Assembly: GCF_022601975.1 (NCBI RefSeq)
Contig: NZ_JAKVIR010000007.1
Coordinates: 107,954 to 171,953, forward strand
Direction of reading: 5' to 3'
DNA: 64,000 nucleotides
DNA from: Pontibacter sp. E15-1
Lineage (GTDB): Bacteria > Bacteroidota > Bacteroidia > Cytophagales > Hymenobacteraceae
In this document: one piece after another, positions 24,058-32,830 of the stretch
Layout of the letters: every line of letters starts with the position of its first letter
Numbering within the stretch: position 1 is the stretch's first letter
Translations under genes and position numbers: made by a program
Notes under the pieces: model-generated
Seen by the model: only the letters and a program-made list of their open reading frames with translations
Told to the model about the DNA's origin: nothing
The model's database searches: none

Positions 24058-26859
24058 ATGAAAAAGATACTGCTCCTCCTATTCGCCGTTTGCACCGTTT
24101 CGCAGGTGCTTGCCCAGGGCGTAAACGTTTTCGGAACGGTGCAAAGCGCCACCGACAAGGCCGCACTGCCCGGTGCCCGCGTGGAACTGACGCGCATCAC
24201 CTATAATTCCAAAACCGGCCTGTCTGCAGACGCCAACGGAAACTTCAAGTTCGAGGGCGTGGTGCCGGGCATGTATACCCTCGAGATCAGCTACCTGGGC
24301 TTTTCGCAGCTTGTTAAAAGTGTGCTGGTGAAGCAGGACTTTGTAAACCTGGGCAACCTGGAAATGGAGGAGAGCAGCACCGCCATCCGGGAGGTGCAGG
24401 TGGTGGGCCACGTGCCGTTGGGCGAGCAGAAAGGAGACACGACCTCTTACAACGCAGGGGCGTTTAAGACGGCCCCCGACGCCAGCGCAGAAGACCTCGT
24501 GCAGAAGATGCCGGGCGTCACCATCCAAGACGGCACCATACAGGCGCAGGGCCAGGACGTGAAGCAGGTGCTGGTGGACGGAAAGCGCTTTTTTGAGGGC
24601 GACCCGAGCACGGCCCTGCGCAACCTGCCCGCCGATATCATCGCGAGCATCGAGATTTTTGACAAAAAGAGCGATCAAGCAGAGCTTACGGGCGTGAGTG
24701 ACGGGAATGAGGCCAAAACCATCAACATCGTGACAAAGCCAGGGAGCAAGAACGGGGTTTTCGGGAAGGCCTCGGCAGGGTATGGCACCGACAACCGCTA
24801 TATGCTGGGCGCCAGCCTCAACTATTTCCAGGGAGATCGCCGCATTACCTTCACCGGAATCACCAACAACATCAACATGCTCGATTTCTCGATCGGTGAG
24901 ACGCCGGGCGGGGGGATGCGGGGACGTCGTCCGCCAATGGACGGGGGCACCACCAGCGGCCTGATCGCTACCAACACCTTCGGGCTGAACTATTCGGATA
25001 CCTGGGGCGATAAAGTGGACGTGTCCGGTAACTACAAGTTTACGCAGCGCGACATCCAGAACAACCAGTCGCGGGTGCAGCAATACATCCTGCCGGCAGA
25101 CTCCGGGAGGGTATACACCGAGGACAACCTGAGCAACACCAACACCATGAACCACAGCTTTAACCTCCGCCTCGACTATGCCATCAACGAAAACAACCGC
25201 CTGCTGTATACCCCCAGCCTGCGGGTGGAGCAGCAGCAAGTGAGCCAGGAGCTAACCGCCGTTACGGCCAATGACAACGGAGCCATCAATGAGACGCAGA
25301 ACAGCACAGCCTCCGACAACACCAGCTATACGTTTGAGAACAACCTGTTATTCAGCCATAAATTCGGTCTGCCGGGCCGCACTTTTTCCACTAGCCTGAA
25401 AACCAGTATGAGCGCCTTTGACGGCGAGAGCACCTTGCAGGCAAACACAGTGTACGCCACCGATGCCGCCAACCCCCTGGTGCAGGACCAGCAGCTGGCA
25501 CTGGAGAGAACCGGGCTTGAATGGGAAGGAGAGGTGGCCTATACCGAGCCGGTTGGCCAGCAGGGCCAGTTGCAACTGCAGTATACCATCGGCAACCAGT
25601 GGAACACATCGGACAGGAGTACTTTTGGATTGACGGAGCAGGGCTATACCCGACTGGACACCGCGCAGACCAACAGCTTCGGGAGCGACTACCTGACGCA
25701 GCGCTTCCGAACAGGATACCAGCACACCACCGATAAGCTGCGGCTAAGTGTGGGGGCCGGATACCAGGTGGCCGCCTTGCAAAGCGAGCAGACGTTTCCG
25801 GAAGCGAGCAGCCTTGAGCGCGATTTTGCCGCCATACTGCCCGATGCGCAGCTGCGTTACAAGCTGACTGATACCCGGAACATCGACTTCAGATACAATA
25901 CCAGCCTGAACCCGCCCAACGTGCTGCAGTTGCAGGAGGTAGTGGATTATACCAACCCGTTGCAGCTGACGCAAGGAAACGCCGCCTTGCAGCCAAGCTA
26001 CCAGCACAGCTTCAGGGGAGGCCTGCGCGATTTTAACCACGAGGCCAACCAGGTGTTTTTTGTGGGATTGTTCGGAAACGTGACCCAGAACTACATCGGC
26101 AACAGCATCACGCGGGCCGAGGGGGAGGAAGTTGCCTTAGCAGACGGGCAGGTGCTGGCAGAGGGGCAGCAGCTTGTGCAGCCCGTGAACCTGGATGGCT
26201 ACTGGAACCTGCGCACGTTTGTGCACTACGGCCAGCCGATTAATTTCCTCAGCTCGAATATAGGGGTGCGCGGCTCGCTGGGCTATACCCGGACGCCGGG
26301 GCTGAGCAACGGAGCGCTGAGCTACGTTTCATCGCCCAATGCCGGGTTGGGGCTTACGCTGAGCAGCAATATCAGCGAGAATGTCGACTTCACGCTCTCC
26401 ACAAACTCAACCTATAACCTGGTGCACAACTCGCTGCAGCCGGAGTTCAACAGCAATTACTTCAACCAGAACACCAACCTGAAACTCAGTTATACCTTCT
26501 GGAAGGGCCTGGTATACCGCACCGAGCTGAACCAACAATCCTACGCTGGTTTGTCTGATGCCTACGACAGCAATTACCTGCTCTGGAACATGAGCCTGAG
26601 CAAAAAGCTGTTCAAAAACCAGCAGGCCGAGATAAGCCTGAGCGTGAACGACCTGCTGCAGCAGAACGTGAGCCTGCAGCGAAACCTGGCGGCGCAGTAT
26701 GTCGAGGATGTGCAGTCGAGCGCGTTGCAGCGTTTTTTCATGCTCACCTTCACCTACAACCTACGCAATTTCGGCAGCGGAGATGCGCCACGGCAGGAGC
26801 GGGGCTTCCCCGACGGACCGCCGCCGGGCGGTATGCCAGGGCCGATGCCGCAAGGGTAG
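24058..26859 (+). CDS. TonB-type outer-membrane beta-barrel protein with carboxypeptidase-regulatory domain
   Basis: The start at 24058 gives a clean signal peptide MKKILLLLFAVCTVSQVLAQ; ATG at 24046 would add four residues. The protein has 933 residues. A carboxypeptidase-regulatory-like beta-sandwich (about 25-110, KAALPGARVELTRI) is followed by a plug-like region (about 115-235: VQKMPGVTIQDGTIQ, QVLVDGKRFFEGDP) and a C-terminal barrel of the OMP_b-brl_3 type. A Gly/Met/Arg-rich insert PGGGMRGRRPPMDGG lies near 280, and the C-terminus is a Pro/Gly/Met tail (GPPPGGMPGPMPQG). Its ligand is unknown; it may be a transporter or receptor. It lies behind a candidate LytTR operator and ahead of a Spy-like gene. 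Confidence 0.88.
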   Translation: MKKILLLLFAVCTVSQVLAQGVNVFGTVQSATDKAALPGARVELTRITYNSKTGLSADANGNFKFEGVVPGMYTLEISYLGFSQLVKSVLVKQDFVNLGNLEMEESSTAIREVQVVGHVPLGEQKGDTTSYNAGAFKTAPDASAEDLVQKMPGVTIQDGTIQAQGQDVKQVLVDGKRFFEGDPSTALRNLPADIIASIEIFDKKSDQAELTGVSDGNEAKTINIVTKPGSKNGVFGKASAGYGTDNRYMLGASLNYFQGDRRITFTGITNNINMLDFSIGETPGGGMRGRRPPMDGGTTSGLIATNTFGLNYSDTWGDKVDVSGNYKFTQRDIQNNQSRVQQYILPADSGRVYTEDNLSNTNTMNHSFNLRLDYAINENNRLLYTPSLRVEQQQVSQELTAVTANDNGAINETQNSTASDNTSYTFENNLLFSHKFGLPGRTFSTSLKTSMSAFDGESTLQANTVYATDAANPLVQDQQLALERTGLEWEGEVAYTEPVGQQGQLQLQYTIGNQWNTSDRSTFGLTEQGYTRLDTAQTNSFGSDYLTQRFRTGYQHTTDKLRLSVGAGYQVAALQSEQTFPEASSLERDFAAILPDAQLRYKLTDTRNIDFRYNTSLNPPNVLQLQEVVDYTNPLQLTQGNAALQPSYQHSFRGGLRDFNHEANQVFFVGLFGNVTQNYIGNSITRAEGEEVALADGQVLAEGQQLVQPVNLDGYWNLRTFVHYGQPINFLSSNIGVRGSLGYTRTPGLSNGALSYVSSPNAGLGLTLSSNISENVDFTLSTNSTYNLVHNSLQPEFNSNYFNQNTNLKLSYTFWKGLVYRTELNQQSYAGLSDAYDSNYLLWNMSLSKKLFKNQQAEISLSVNDLLQQNVSLQRNLAAQYVEDVQSSALQRFFMLTFTYNLRNFGSGDAPRQERGFPDGPPPGGMPGPMPQG

Positions 26860-27000
26860 CACGTTGTTAGTTTCCGGCCCATACCCTCGCGCTGGCTTAG
26901 GGACTCATGGCCGAGGCAGTATAGCAGGGCAGGGGAACAGCAAACTTGATTTTTAAACAACACCCAGATATTTTTTACTTAACCATAAACTGAAAGAAAA

Positions 27001-27384
27001 ATGAAAAAAGTGATTTTAGCGGCAGCTGTGATGCTGTCAGTACTCGGAACGAGCGTGGCGCAACAAGGGCCGCGCGACCAGAAAGACATACCGGTAGAGC
27101 AGCGCGTGGAGAAGACGACTGCCAAGCTGAAAGAGACGGTTACGCTGTCTGAAGACCAGTGGAGCAGCCTCAGCGCCATCTACACCAAGCACTTCAACGA
27201 GATGGACGCGCTTCGCCAGCAAGGCAGCGAGCGGCCTGACCGGGAGCAAATGCAGGCGCTGCAAGCCAGCAGAAACGCCGAGATCAAGGCCCTGGTTGGG
27301 GAGGAAAACCTCAAGAAGATCCAGGAGGCTGAGAAGGGTATGGGCGGCCCCGGAAAACGTGGCGGTAAGCGGGGAAGTAAATAA
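27001..27384 (+). CDS. Spy/CpxP-like small periplasmic protein
   Basis: The signal peptide MKKVILAAAVMLSVLGTSVA is followed by a helical, charged 105-residue mature protein. Its LSEDQWSSLSAIYTKHF and ALQASRNAEIKALVGEENLKKI segments resemble the LTxxQ-type repeats of Spy/CpxP periplasmic chaperones and metal-stress proteins. The tail is Gly/Lys/Arg-rich (GGPGKRGGKRG). It sits 141 bases after the outer-membrane barrel gene on the same strand, with no terminator visible between, so co-expression is likely. A role in periplasmic stress or in binding the same ligand as the kinase is inferred. Confidence 0.75.
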   Translation: MKKVILAAAVMLSVLGTSVAQQGPRDQKDIPVEQRVEKTTAKLKETVTLSEDQWSSLSAIYTKHFNEMDALRQQGSERPDREQMQALQASRNAEIKALVGEENLKKIQEAEKGMGGPGKRGGKRGSK

Positions 27385-27545
27385 GCCCTGAATAGAGAAG
27401 GATGATTGCAGGGAGGTTGCAGCGATAAAACTTGCTGCTGCTTCCCTGCAATTCCTTTTTGCTGCAACAGCAAACAAAGCGTTATAGCTATTCTTATACC
27501 ACTATCAATTGAAGAGCGCATACAGCCCTGCCTTACTAGTAGTGC

Positions 27546-27575
27546 AATTCCCCTCTTGGGAGGGGTAGGGGTGGG
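27546..27575 (-). repeat. Dispersed 30-bp hairpin repeat, copy 2
   Basis: This is an inverted copy of 8672-8701 (26 of 30 positions), with the palindromic core CCCTCTTGGGAGGG. Confidence 0.6.
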
Positions 27576-27715
27576 TTATTCTGCACTTCCACAGGCGCAG
27601 AAGCTATTTGATAGCAGTATAATTTGCGATTATCTGCTCTGACTAAATCCACCCCTTCCAGGAACAAGGCGGTCTCGGTCTAGTTAAATTTATACCTATC
27701 GCGCAGGTAAAATGC

Positions 27716-27785
27716 GGTCCTTTGGCCCAGTCGAGTATCAGACTTGACGTTATTGCAAGACACCCCGAAAGCTTTCGGGGCGCCA
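27716..27785 (+). repeat. Dispersed 70-bp double-hairpin repeat, copy 2
   Basis: It matches 8758-8827 over 70 ungapped positions, including the whole CCCGAAAGCTTTCGGG palindrome. It lies in the 27385-28075 intergenic region, which otherwise holds only the doubtful small frame at 27821. Confidence 0.7.
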
Positions 27786-27820
27786 TACACGAGAATGAAA
27801 CAGCCCTGTTCCTGGCAGGG

Positions 27821-27949
27821 ATGGATAAATCAGGATTAAATCACTATCTCATGATGATATACCACAGAAATATATCCAAGCGTTGGCTGGCCTACCACCT
27901 CACTATGGCAGCCCTGATTATCGCCAATGTGTATATACTCATACACTAA
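27821..27949 (+). CDS. Possible 42-aa membrane peptide
   Basis: ATG 27821 gives MDKSGLNHYLMMIYHRNISK followed by one hydrophobic helix (LAYHLTMAALIIANVYILI) and a TAA stop. A single helix after a basic stretch is typical of real small membrane proteins, but the frame is short, lies just after a dispersed repeat and has no recognised relative. Confidence 0.25.
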   Translation: MDKSGLNHYLMMIYHRNISKRWLAYHLTMAALIIANVYILIH

Positions 27950-28075
27950 AGCAGCTGGAATTGGGAAGATGTGCCCGATCAAAAAAACCGCTAAACTTGC
28001 AAGTGACACGAAGAGGCAACATGCTGATGGTATAAAACCTACTCAGTTTTCAGCTGAAGCAGCTGCCTCAAAACA

Positions 28076-28753
28076 TTAGTTGATTTGCTTGCGGAAGCCG
28101 CTCTGGCCGCCGCGTTTCCCTTTGTTGCCGCCGGTGCTGCGACTCCGGAATCCGCTGTTGCTGCCTTTCGAGCCGCCGCCCTGCGCAGCAATGGCTTTGA
28201 GCTGGGTCACTTCCTCGGGTGTCAGCTCGCGGTACTCGCCGGGTTGCAGCTTGCCCAGGCTGATCGGGCCGATGGCCGGGCGGATGAGGCGCAGTGTGGG
28301 GAAGCCCACGGCGGCCGTCATGCGGCGCACCTGGCGGTTCATACCCTGCGAAATCTTGATTTCCATCCAGGCCGTCGGGATGCTCTGCCGGAAACGGATC
28401 GGGGTGGAGCGTTCCCATACCTGCGGTTCCTCTTCCAGCACCTGCACCTTGGCCGGGGAGGTTTTCGTCTCCTTTATCCGCACGCCTAGGCGCAGCCGCG
28501 TCAGGGCTTCATCCGAGGGGATGCCCTCCACCTGGGCCAGATAGGTTTTTTCTACTTTAAACTGGGGGTCGGAGAGGCGGTGCTGCAGCGTCTTGTCGTC
28601 GGTGAGCAGCACAAGGCCCTCGCTGTCGTAGTCGAGGCGGCCGACGGGGTAGATGTTGGGGATGTCCACGAAGTCTTTCAGGGTGGCGCGGCCCGCCTCG
28701 TCGGTAAACTGCGTCAGGACTTCGAAGGGCTTGTTGAGGATGTAGTATTTCAA
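28076..28753 (-). CDS. Pseudouridine synthase, RsuA/RluE type
   Basis: The protein converts uridine to pseudouridine in rRNA. The start is placed at TTG 28753 (KYYILNKPFEVLTQF), where the family normally begins; the open frame continues upstream into the GNAT gene but encodes nothing family-like. The catalytic Asp lies in PVGRLDYDSEGLVLLTDD (near residue 45). EKTYLAQVEG and GMNRQVRRMTAAVGFPTLRLIR are further signatures. The last about 35 residues form a Gly/Arg/Lys/Ser-rich basic tail (KGKRGGQSG) likely to bind RNA. There is no N-terminal S4 domain, as in RluE. It is 25 bases downstream of the GNAT gene and probably co-transcribed with it. Confidence 0.88.
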   Translation of the reverse strand: MKYYILNKPFEVLTQFTDEAGRATLKDFVDIPNIYPVGRLDYDSEGLVLLTDDKTLQHRLSDPQFKVEKTYLAQVEGIPSDEALTRLRLGVRIKETKTSPAKVQVLEEEPQVWERSTPIRFRQSIPTAWMEIKISQGMNRQVRRMTAAVGFPTLRLIRPAIGPISLGKLQPGEYRELTPEEVTQLKAIAAQGGGSKGSNSGFRSRSTGGNKGKRGGQSGFRKQIN

Positions 28754-28778
28754 AGGAGTAAGTATTTGAGATTTAGAA

Positions 28779-29381
28779 TTATGAATCGGGTTGCGCCTGG
28801 TGCTGTACCCTGGCGGCCTGGCGCTCCTCAAACTCGGGGCGCAGCAGCGCGAACAGCAGGGAGTCTTCCAACACACCGTTTACCATGTAATGATTCCGTA
28901 GCAGGCCCTCTTTACTGAAATTATAGCGTTTGAGCAATTGCAGCGAGGGCACGTTTTTGGGCGAGGCCAGCGCCTCCACCCGGTACAGGTCCATCTTCCC
29001 GAACCCGTAGGCGAGCACGGCCTGAAGCGCCTCTGTCATCAGCCCTTTGTTTTTATGGGCCGCGCTGGTGATGGTATACCCGACCTCAGCCCGCTTGTGC
29101 GTGGGCACCCAGGTATGGAAGTCGCAACGGCCAATTACCCGCAGGTCCGTTTTGTCCAGCAGATGAAAGTTTCGGAAGGAGGTATAATAGGTGGTCATAC
29201 CATCCTCAAAGCGTCTTTTGGCTTCACGGAACTCTGTTACGGAGGCAAGGCCCAGGTACTTCTTGATCTCCCGGTCGCTGGCCGATTGGAAGAGCTGGGT
29301 ATAGCTTTCCGGGGTCAGCTCCCGCAGGAAGAGCCGCTCCGTTTCCAGCAGGGTGGGGGCAAGCAGGGTTGTCATCAGCAT
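28779..29381 (-). CDS. GNAT N-acetyltransferase, RimJ/RimL-like
   Basis: The 200-residue protein is related to ribosomal N-acetyltransferases. It begins LLETERLFLRELTPESYTQLF, the standard family opening. EVGYTITSAAHKNKGLMTEAL near 105-125 forms the acetyl-CoA-binding turn, in which AHKNKG replaces the usual Q/RGxG glycine loop. VEALASPKNVPSLQLLKRYNF completes the fold. The acceptor is unknown. The pseudouridine synthase follows in the same direction at a short gap, so translation-related function is plausible. Confidence 0.88.
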   Translation of the reverse strand: MLMTTLLAPTLLETERLFLRELTPESYTQLFQSASDREIKKYLGLASVTEFREAKRRFEDGMTTYYTSFRNFHLLDKTDLRVIGRCDFHTWVPTHKRAEVGYTITSAAHKNKGLMTEALQAVLAYGFGKMDLYRVEALASPKNVPSLQLLKRYNFSKEGLLRNHYMVNGVLEDSLLFALLRPEFEERQAARVQHQAQPDS

Positions 29382-29468
29382 GTATACAAAGGGCTTCTCA
29401 TATGGTTTATACCTCTCCTATCAGCGTCCGTGGCGTTTTGCGTGGCGGAGCTAGTTCCCGGCACAAAA

Positions 29469-31556
29469 TCAATAGCTGCCATTGTATTTCCGCACAAACC
29501 ACTCAACGCACACCAGCCCCAGCAACAGGAAAAACAGCCATTTCTGGTCTACCAGCTCGTTCAGTTCCTCGGAGCTGTATATGATGTCTTTCTGGTCTGC
29601 GTTCAGGATGTCCTGCTCTAGCTGGCCGAGCTGGGCGGGATAGTATACCCTGGAGTTGGTGTTGCTGGCCAGCTGGTAAAGCAGGGTATGGTCGGCCACG
29701 GCATTGAGCGCCTCGAGTTGCAGCTCCTGCACCACAAACTCACCCTTGTCCTGCTGCTGCTGCCCGTTTATGGAGGCCGTGGCGGTATAGGTATAGCGCC
29801 CCCCTGCCAGCGAGCCGATGTTCACGCCTGTCTGGTCCTCGCCGTTGGCGAAAGTAAAGCTGCGGGCCTGGCCATCCTCGCCGGTAATGCGCAGCGTGAT
29901 GTTCTGGCCGTAAATGGGCTCCAGCGCCTCGTTGTATGCCTCCGCGTTGAACCGGATTTCATCGGAACTGGTATACTCTTCCTGCGTCGGGTATACGTTC
30001 AGGCGCTTTTTGTTGCGCGGTGCGCTGAGGAGCTGAATCAGGTTGGTGATCAGCTTGTCATACACCTCGGGCTGTCCGTTGTTGTTGGCGGCCTCGGTAA
30101 TGCGCCACTGCCAGGTGCCCGAGGCGAGGAGCGTGGCGTGGCGCTGGTCGCCAGCGGTTTGCACGGCCAGCAGCGGCTTGTCGGTGCGCACCCGGCCCAC
30201 CTGCTGGTACAGGATAATCTCGGTGTTGGCGGCCAGGCGCGTCTCACCGAAAGGCACCCGGACCGGAGGATACTGCTGCAGCCTGTCGGCAGCCCCCTCG
30301 GGCAGCTTAAACGTGCTGAAGTTGCCGCTGGCCACAGGCGTCACCTCGTCGGTCTGGCCGTTTGTGCTGATTGTGATGCCCGCGTTCAGGCGGTTGTAGG
30401 CGCCCAGGTCGCTCTGCGGGCCGAGGATATAGAGAACGGGCAGTTTCTTCTGGCGCACATACTCGAGCGCCTCCTGGCCGCCAGACACCCGGCCCGGGAG
30501 CTGGTGGAGCAGGGCCACGTCGTAGTCCTGTTGCCTGAGGGTAGTGAGGCTGGGTATGAAAAGCGTTGTCTCGTAGTTCTCGTTCGATTCGATGGCGGCC
30601 CGGATGGCTTTCAGGTCGGGGTGTGGGGCGGCGGCGGCCACCAGCACTTTTATCTTGCCCTTCACCACATCGATATAGGCGTGCTTGGTGTTGTTGAGCG
30701 TGGTGAACTCGCCCGTTAGCGGCAGCACCTGCACCTGGTAATGGCGCTTGCCCACGCCCCCTGCCAGCACCCGAAAGGGCACTTGCAGCAGCGCCTGGTT
30801 TGCCGGCAGCGTCACGGTTCTTTGCTCAATGGTTTTGCCGTTCTCCTGCAGGACAATGGTGGCCGAGGTGCCGCCGAAGCCCTCGTGCTGCAACTCTACC
30901 TCTAGCGGAAAACGGTTGCCGCTGTAGTTTACCTTGTTATAGCGCAGCGAGGCAACCAGAACATCCTTTTTCGGGATCGTGTCGCCCACCGCCACGGGGT
31001 AGATGGGGTAGCTGAAGCTGGTATAGGTCGGGGAGATGCCCTGATTCGCGATGCCATCCGACAGCAAAATGACCCCTGCCAGGTTCTGCCCGGCATGCTC
31101 CTGCTGCACCTCCGAGAGCAGCTGGCTCAGGTTCGTCGTTTCAGAGGTATAGGGGATGCCGGATAGGGTTTCCTGGTTTTGCGCTGGCGTGTTTAGGGTG
31201 CGCACCTGGGTAAGGTAGCCTTCATCGGCCAGCTTCTGGCGCATGGCCTCCAGCCTGGTTGCGGCCTGCTGTAGCTGGGAAGAGTCGGAGAACAGCGCCA
31301 CCGACTGCGAGTTGTCCACTGCGAACACGATGGTGGGCTTCACGGTGGTGTTGGCCACGTAGCGCACCAGGGGCCCCAGCAGCAGAAAGCACAAAGCGCT
31401 GACTACCACAAGCCGTAAGGCGGCCAGCAGGTAGTTGATCGGGGTAGGCCAGGGCGTGCGCTTGCTATACAACAGCCACGCATAGGCCAGCCCCACAGCC
31501 AGGCAGGCCAGAATCAACCAGGGCGAAGAAGTGGTGATCAGTTTAAATGAAGTCAA
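29469..31556 (-). CDS. Large membrane protein with VWA domain
   Basis: This 695-residue protein has two N-terminal transmembrane helices (about residues 14-29 and 42-64), a periplasmic von Willebrand A domain and one C-terminal helix (LFFLLLGLVCVEWF). The VWA metal site is AVDNSQS near residue 79, with LSDGIANQG near 168. After it come beta-sandwich repeats and a region PVLYILGPQSDLG near 375 resembling the glutamine-amidotransferase-like insert of this family. These proteins are thought to organise cell-surface complexes; no partner such as MoxR, DUF58 or BatA-E genes is adjacent. It ends 88 bases before the GNAT gene, in the same orientation. Confidence 0.82.
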   Translation of the reverse strand: MTSFKLITTSSPWLILACLAVGLAYAWLLYSKRTPWPTPINYLLAALRLVVVSALCFLLLGPLVRYVANTTVKPTIVFAVDNSQSVALFSDSSQLQQAATRLEAMRQKLADEGYLTQVRTLNTPAQNQETLSGIPYTSETTNLSQLLSEVQQEHAGQNLAGVILLSDGIANQGISPTYTSFSYPIYPVAVGDTIPKKDVLVASLRYNKVNYSGNRFPLEVELQHEGFGGTSATIVLQENGKTIEQRTVTLPANQALLQVPFRVLAGGVGKRHYQVQVLPLTGEFTTLNNTKHAYIDVVKGKIKVLVAAAAPHPDLKAIRAAIESNENYETTLFIPSLTTLRQQDYDVALLHQLPGRVSGGQEALEYVRQKKLPVLYILGPQSDLGAYNRLNAGITISTNGQTDEVTPVASGNFSTFKLPEGAADRLQQYPPVRVPFGETRLAANTEIILYQQVGRVRTDKPLLAVQTAGDQRHATLLASGTWQWRITEAANNNGQPEVYDKLITNLIQLLSAPRNKKRLNVYPTQEEYTSSDEIRFNAEAYNEALEPIYGQNITLRITGEDGQARSFTFANGEDQTGVNIGSLAGGRYTYTATASINGQQQQDKGEFVVQELQLEALNAVADHTLLYQLASNTNSRVYYPAQLGQLEQDILNADQKDIIYSSEELNELVDQKWLFFLLLGLVCVEWFVRKYNGSY

Positions 31557-31714
31557 CTTAATTAATTACGGGTTCCGAATCACGAATGCGTCTGACTTGT
31601 CCACCGGTATGGGGGGCTTGTCAGGTTATCGCTCTAAAATGAAACGTAAACAAGCGCCGAGAAAATTGCCTGGCACTCGTTTCGTGTTTAACGATCAATC
31701 TAAAGGTAAATGAA

Positions 31715-31757
31715 AAAGACCAATGCTGCTAACGCAAAAGTCAGGGCATTGGTCTTT
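31715..31757. terminator. Bidirectional hairpin terminator
   Basis: AAAGACCAATGC (31715-31726) pairs with GCATTGGTCTTT (31746-31757), a perfect 12-bp stem with A and T ends. It lies after fabG, which is read on the minus strand. Confidence 0.75.
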
Positions 31758-31817
31758 CAAATATGTTTGTCAAGCAATCCCTTCGGATTTACCCATCCAA
31801 AATTCAGCTATCCAGAA

Positions 31818-32564
31818 TTACGTCAGCATGCCGCCGTCTACCTGCAGCACCTGTCCGCTGATGTAGGCCGACTGGTCGGAGGCCAGGAAAACAGCCGCGT
31901 TGGCCACGTCCTCTGGTGTGCCGCCCCGCTTCAGGGGTATGGCCTTGCGCCACTCGTCCACCACTTTCTGGTCCAGCTCGCCGGTCATCTCGGTTTCGAT
32001 GAAGCCCGGGGCGATGGCGTTGCAACGGATGTTGCGGGAGCCCAGCTCCAGCGCCACCGACTTGGTGAAGCCGATGATACCGGCCTTTGAGGCGGCATAG
32101 TTGGCCTGACCGGCGTTGCCTTTGATGCCCACCACCGAGGTGATGTTGATCAGGGAACCGTACTTGGCGCGCATCATATGCTTGGTGGCAGCTTTGGTCA
32201 CGTTAAACACCGATTTCAGGTTGGTGTTGATCACGGAGTCCCACTGCTCCTCGTTCATGCGCATCAGCAGCCCGTCGCGGGTAATGCCGGCGTTGTTCAC
32301 CACGATGTCCAGCTTGCCGAACTCCTTTACCACGTCCTCCACCAGCTGTTCGGCCTGGGCCGTGTCGGCGGCGTCGGAGCGGTAGCCTTTGGCCCTGCCG
32401 CCGTTGGCAGACAGTTCCTGCTCCAGTTGCTGGCCCTTCTCCACGCTCGAGAGGTATGTGAACGCCACCTGGGCGCCCAACTCCACGAATTTCTGAGCGA
32501 TGGCACGCCCTATTCCTTTGGATGCCCCGGTAACCAGAGCCACTTTTCCTTCTAATGCTTTCAT
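31818..32564 (-). CDS. fabG: 3-oxoacyl-[acyl-carrier-protein] reductase FabG
   Basis: FabG reduces 3-oxoacyl-ACP with NADPH in fatty-acid elongation. The start at 32564 (MKALEGKVALVTGASKGIGR) gives 248 residues, the family's standard length; an upstream ATG at 32573 lies inside a -7 promoter box. NADP-binding TGASKGIG lies at residues 12-19, NNAG near 88, the catalytic Ser in NITSVVG near 140, and YxxxK in YAASKAG near 153. The end, ISGQVLQVDGGMLT, is the usual FabG tail. No other fab genes are adjacent. The mRNA may be leaderless. Confidence 0.95.
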   Translation of the reverse strand: MKALEGKVALVTGASKGIGRAIAQKFVELGAQVAFTYLSSVEKGQQLEQELSANGGRAKGYRSDAADTAQAEQLVEDVVKEFGKLDIVVNNAGITRDGLLMRMNEEQWDSVINTNLKSVFNVTKAATKHMMRAKYGSLINITSVVGIKGNAGQANYAASKAGIIGFTKSVALELGSRNIRCNAIAPGFIETEMTGELDQKVVDEWRKAIPLKRGGTPEDVANAAVFLASDQSAYISGQVLQVDGGMLT

Positions 32565-32570
32565 AGGGGC

Positions 32571-32578
32571 CAAAGATA
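32571..32578 (-). promoter_or_regulatory. -7 promoter box abutting fabG
   Basis: The minus strand reads TATCTTTG, an exact TAnnTTTG. Its last base is only 7 bases from the ATG at 32564, so transcription would begin at or next to the start codon. This also favours 32564 over 32573 as the start. Confidence 0.5.
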
Positions 32579-32830
32579 TAAAAGTTTTTAATATTCAGGA
32601 GTCTGTGCCAACGGCTACCCGAATCCGGGGAGTAAATAATTGGGCGTGTGGTGCTTAGGTAGGTATGGCAGGCGTGCTATGGGCATTTATACAAGCAAAA
32701 CAGTACTATTGTGCGTGGCAGGGAAATTGTGGTAACATATTTATAATCTGAATATTGCCTTTCGCTATGTTTTTATTTGTGATGGTTTAAGCCTATTTTC
32801 GTGTCGATTTTCAACCAAAGGTATTACGTG

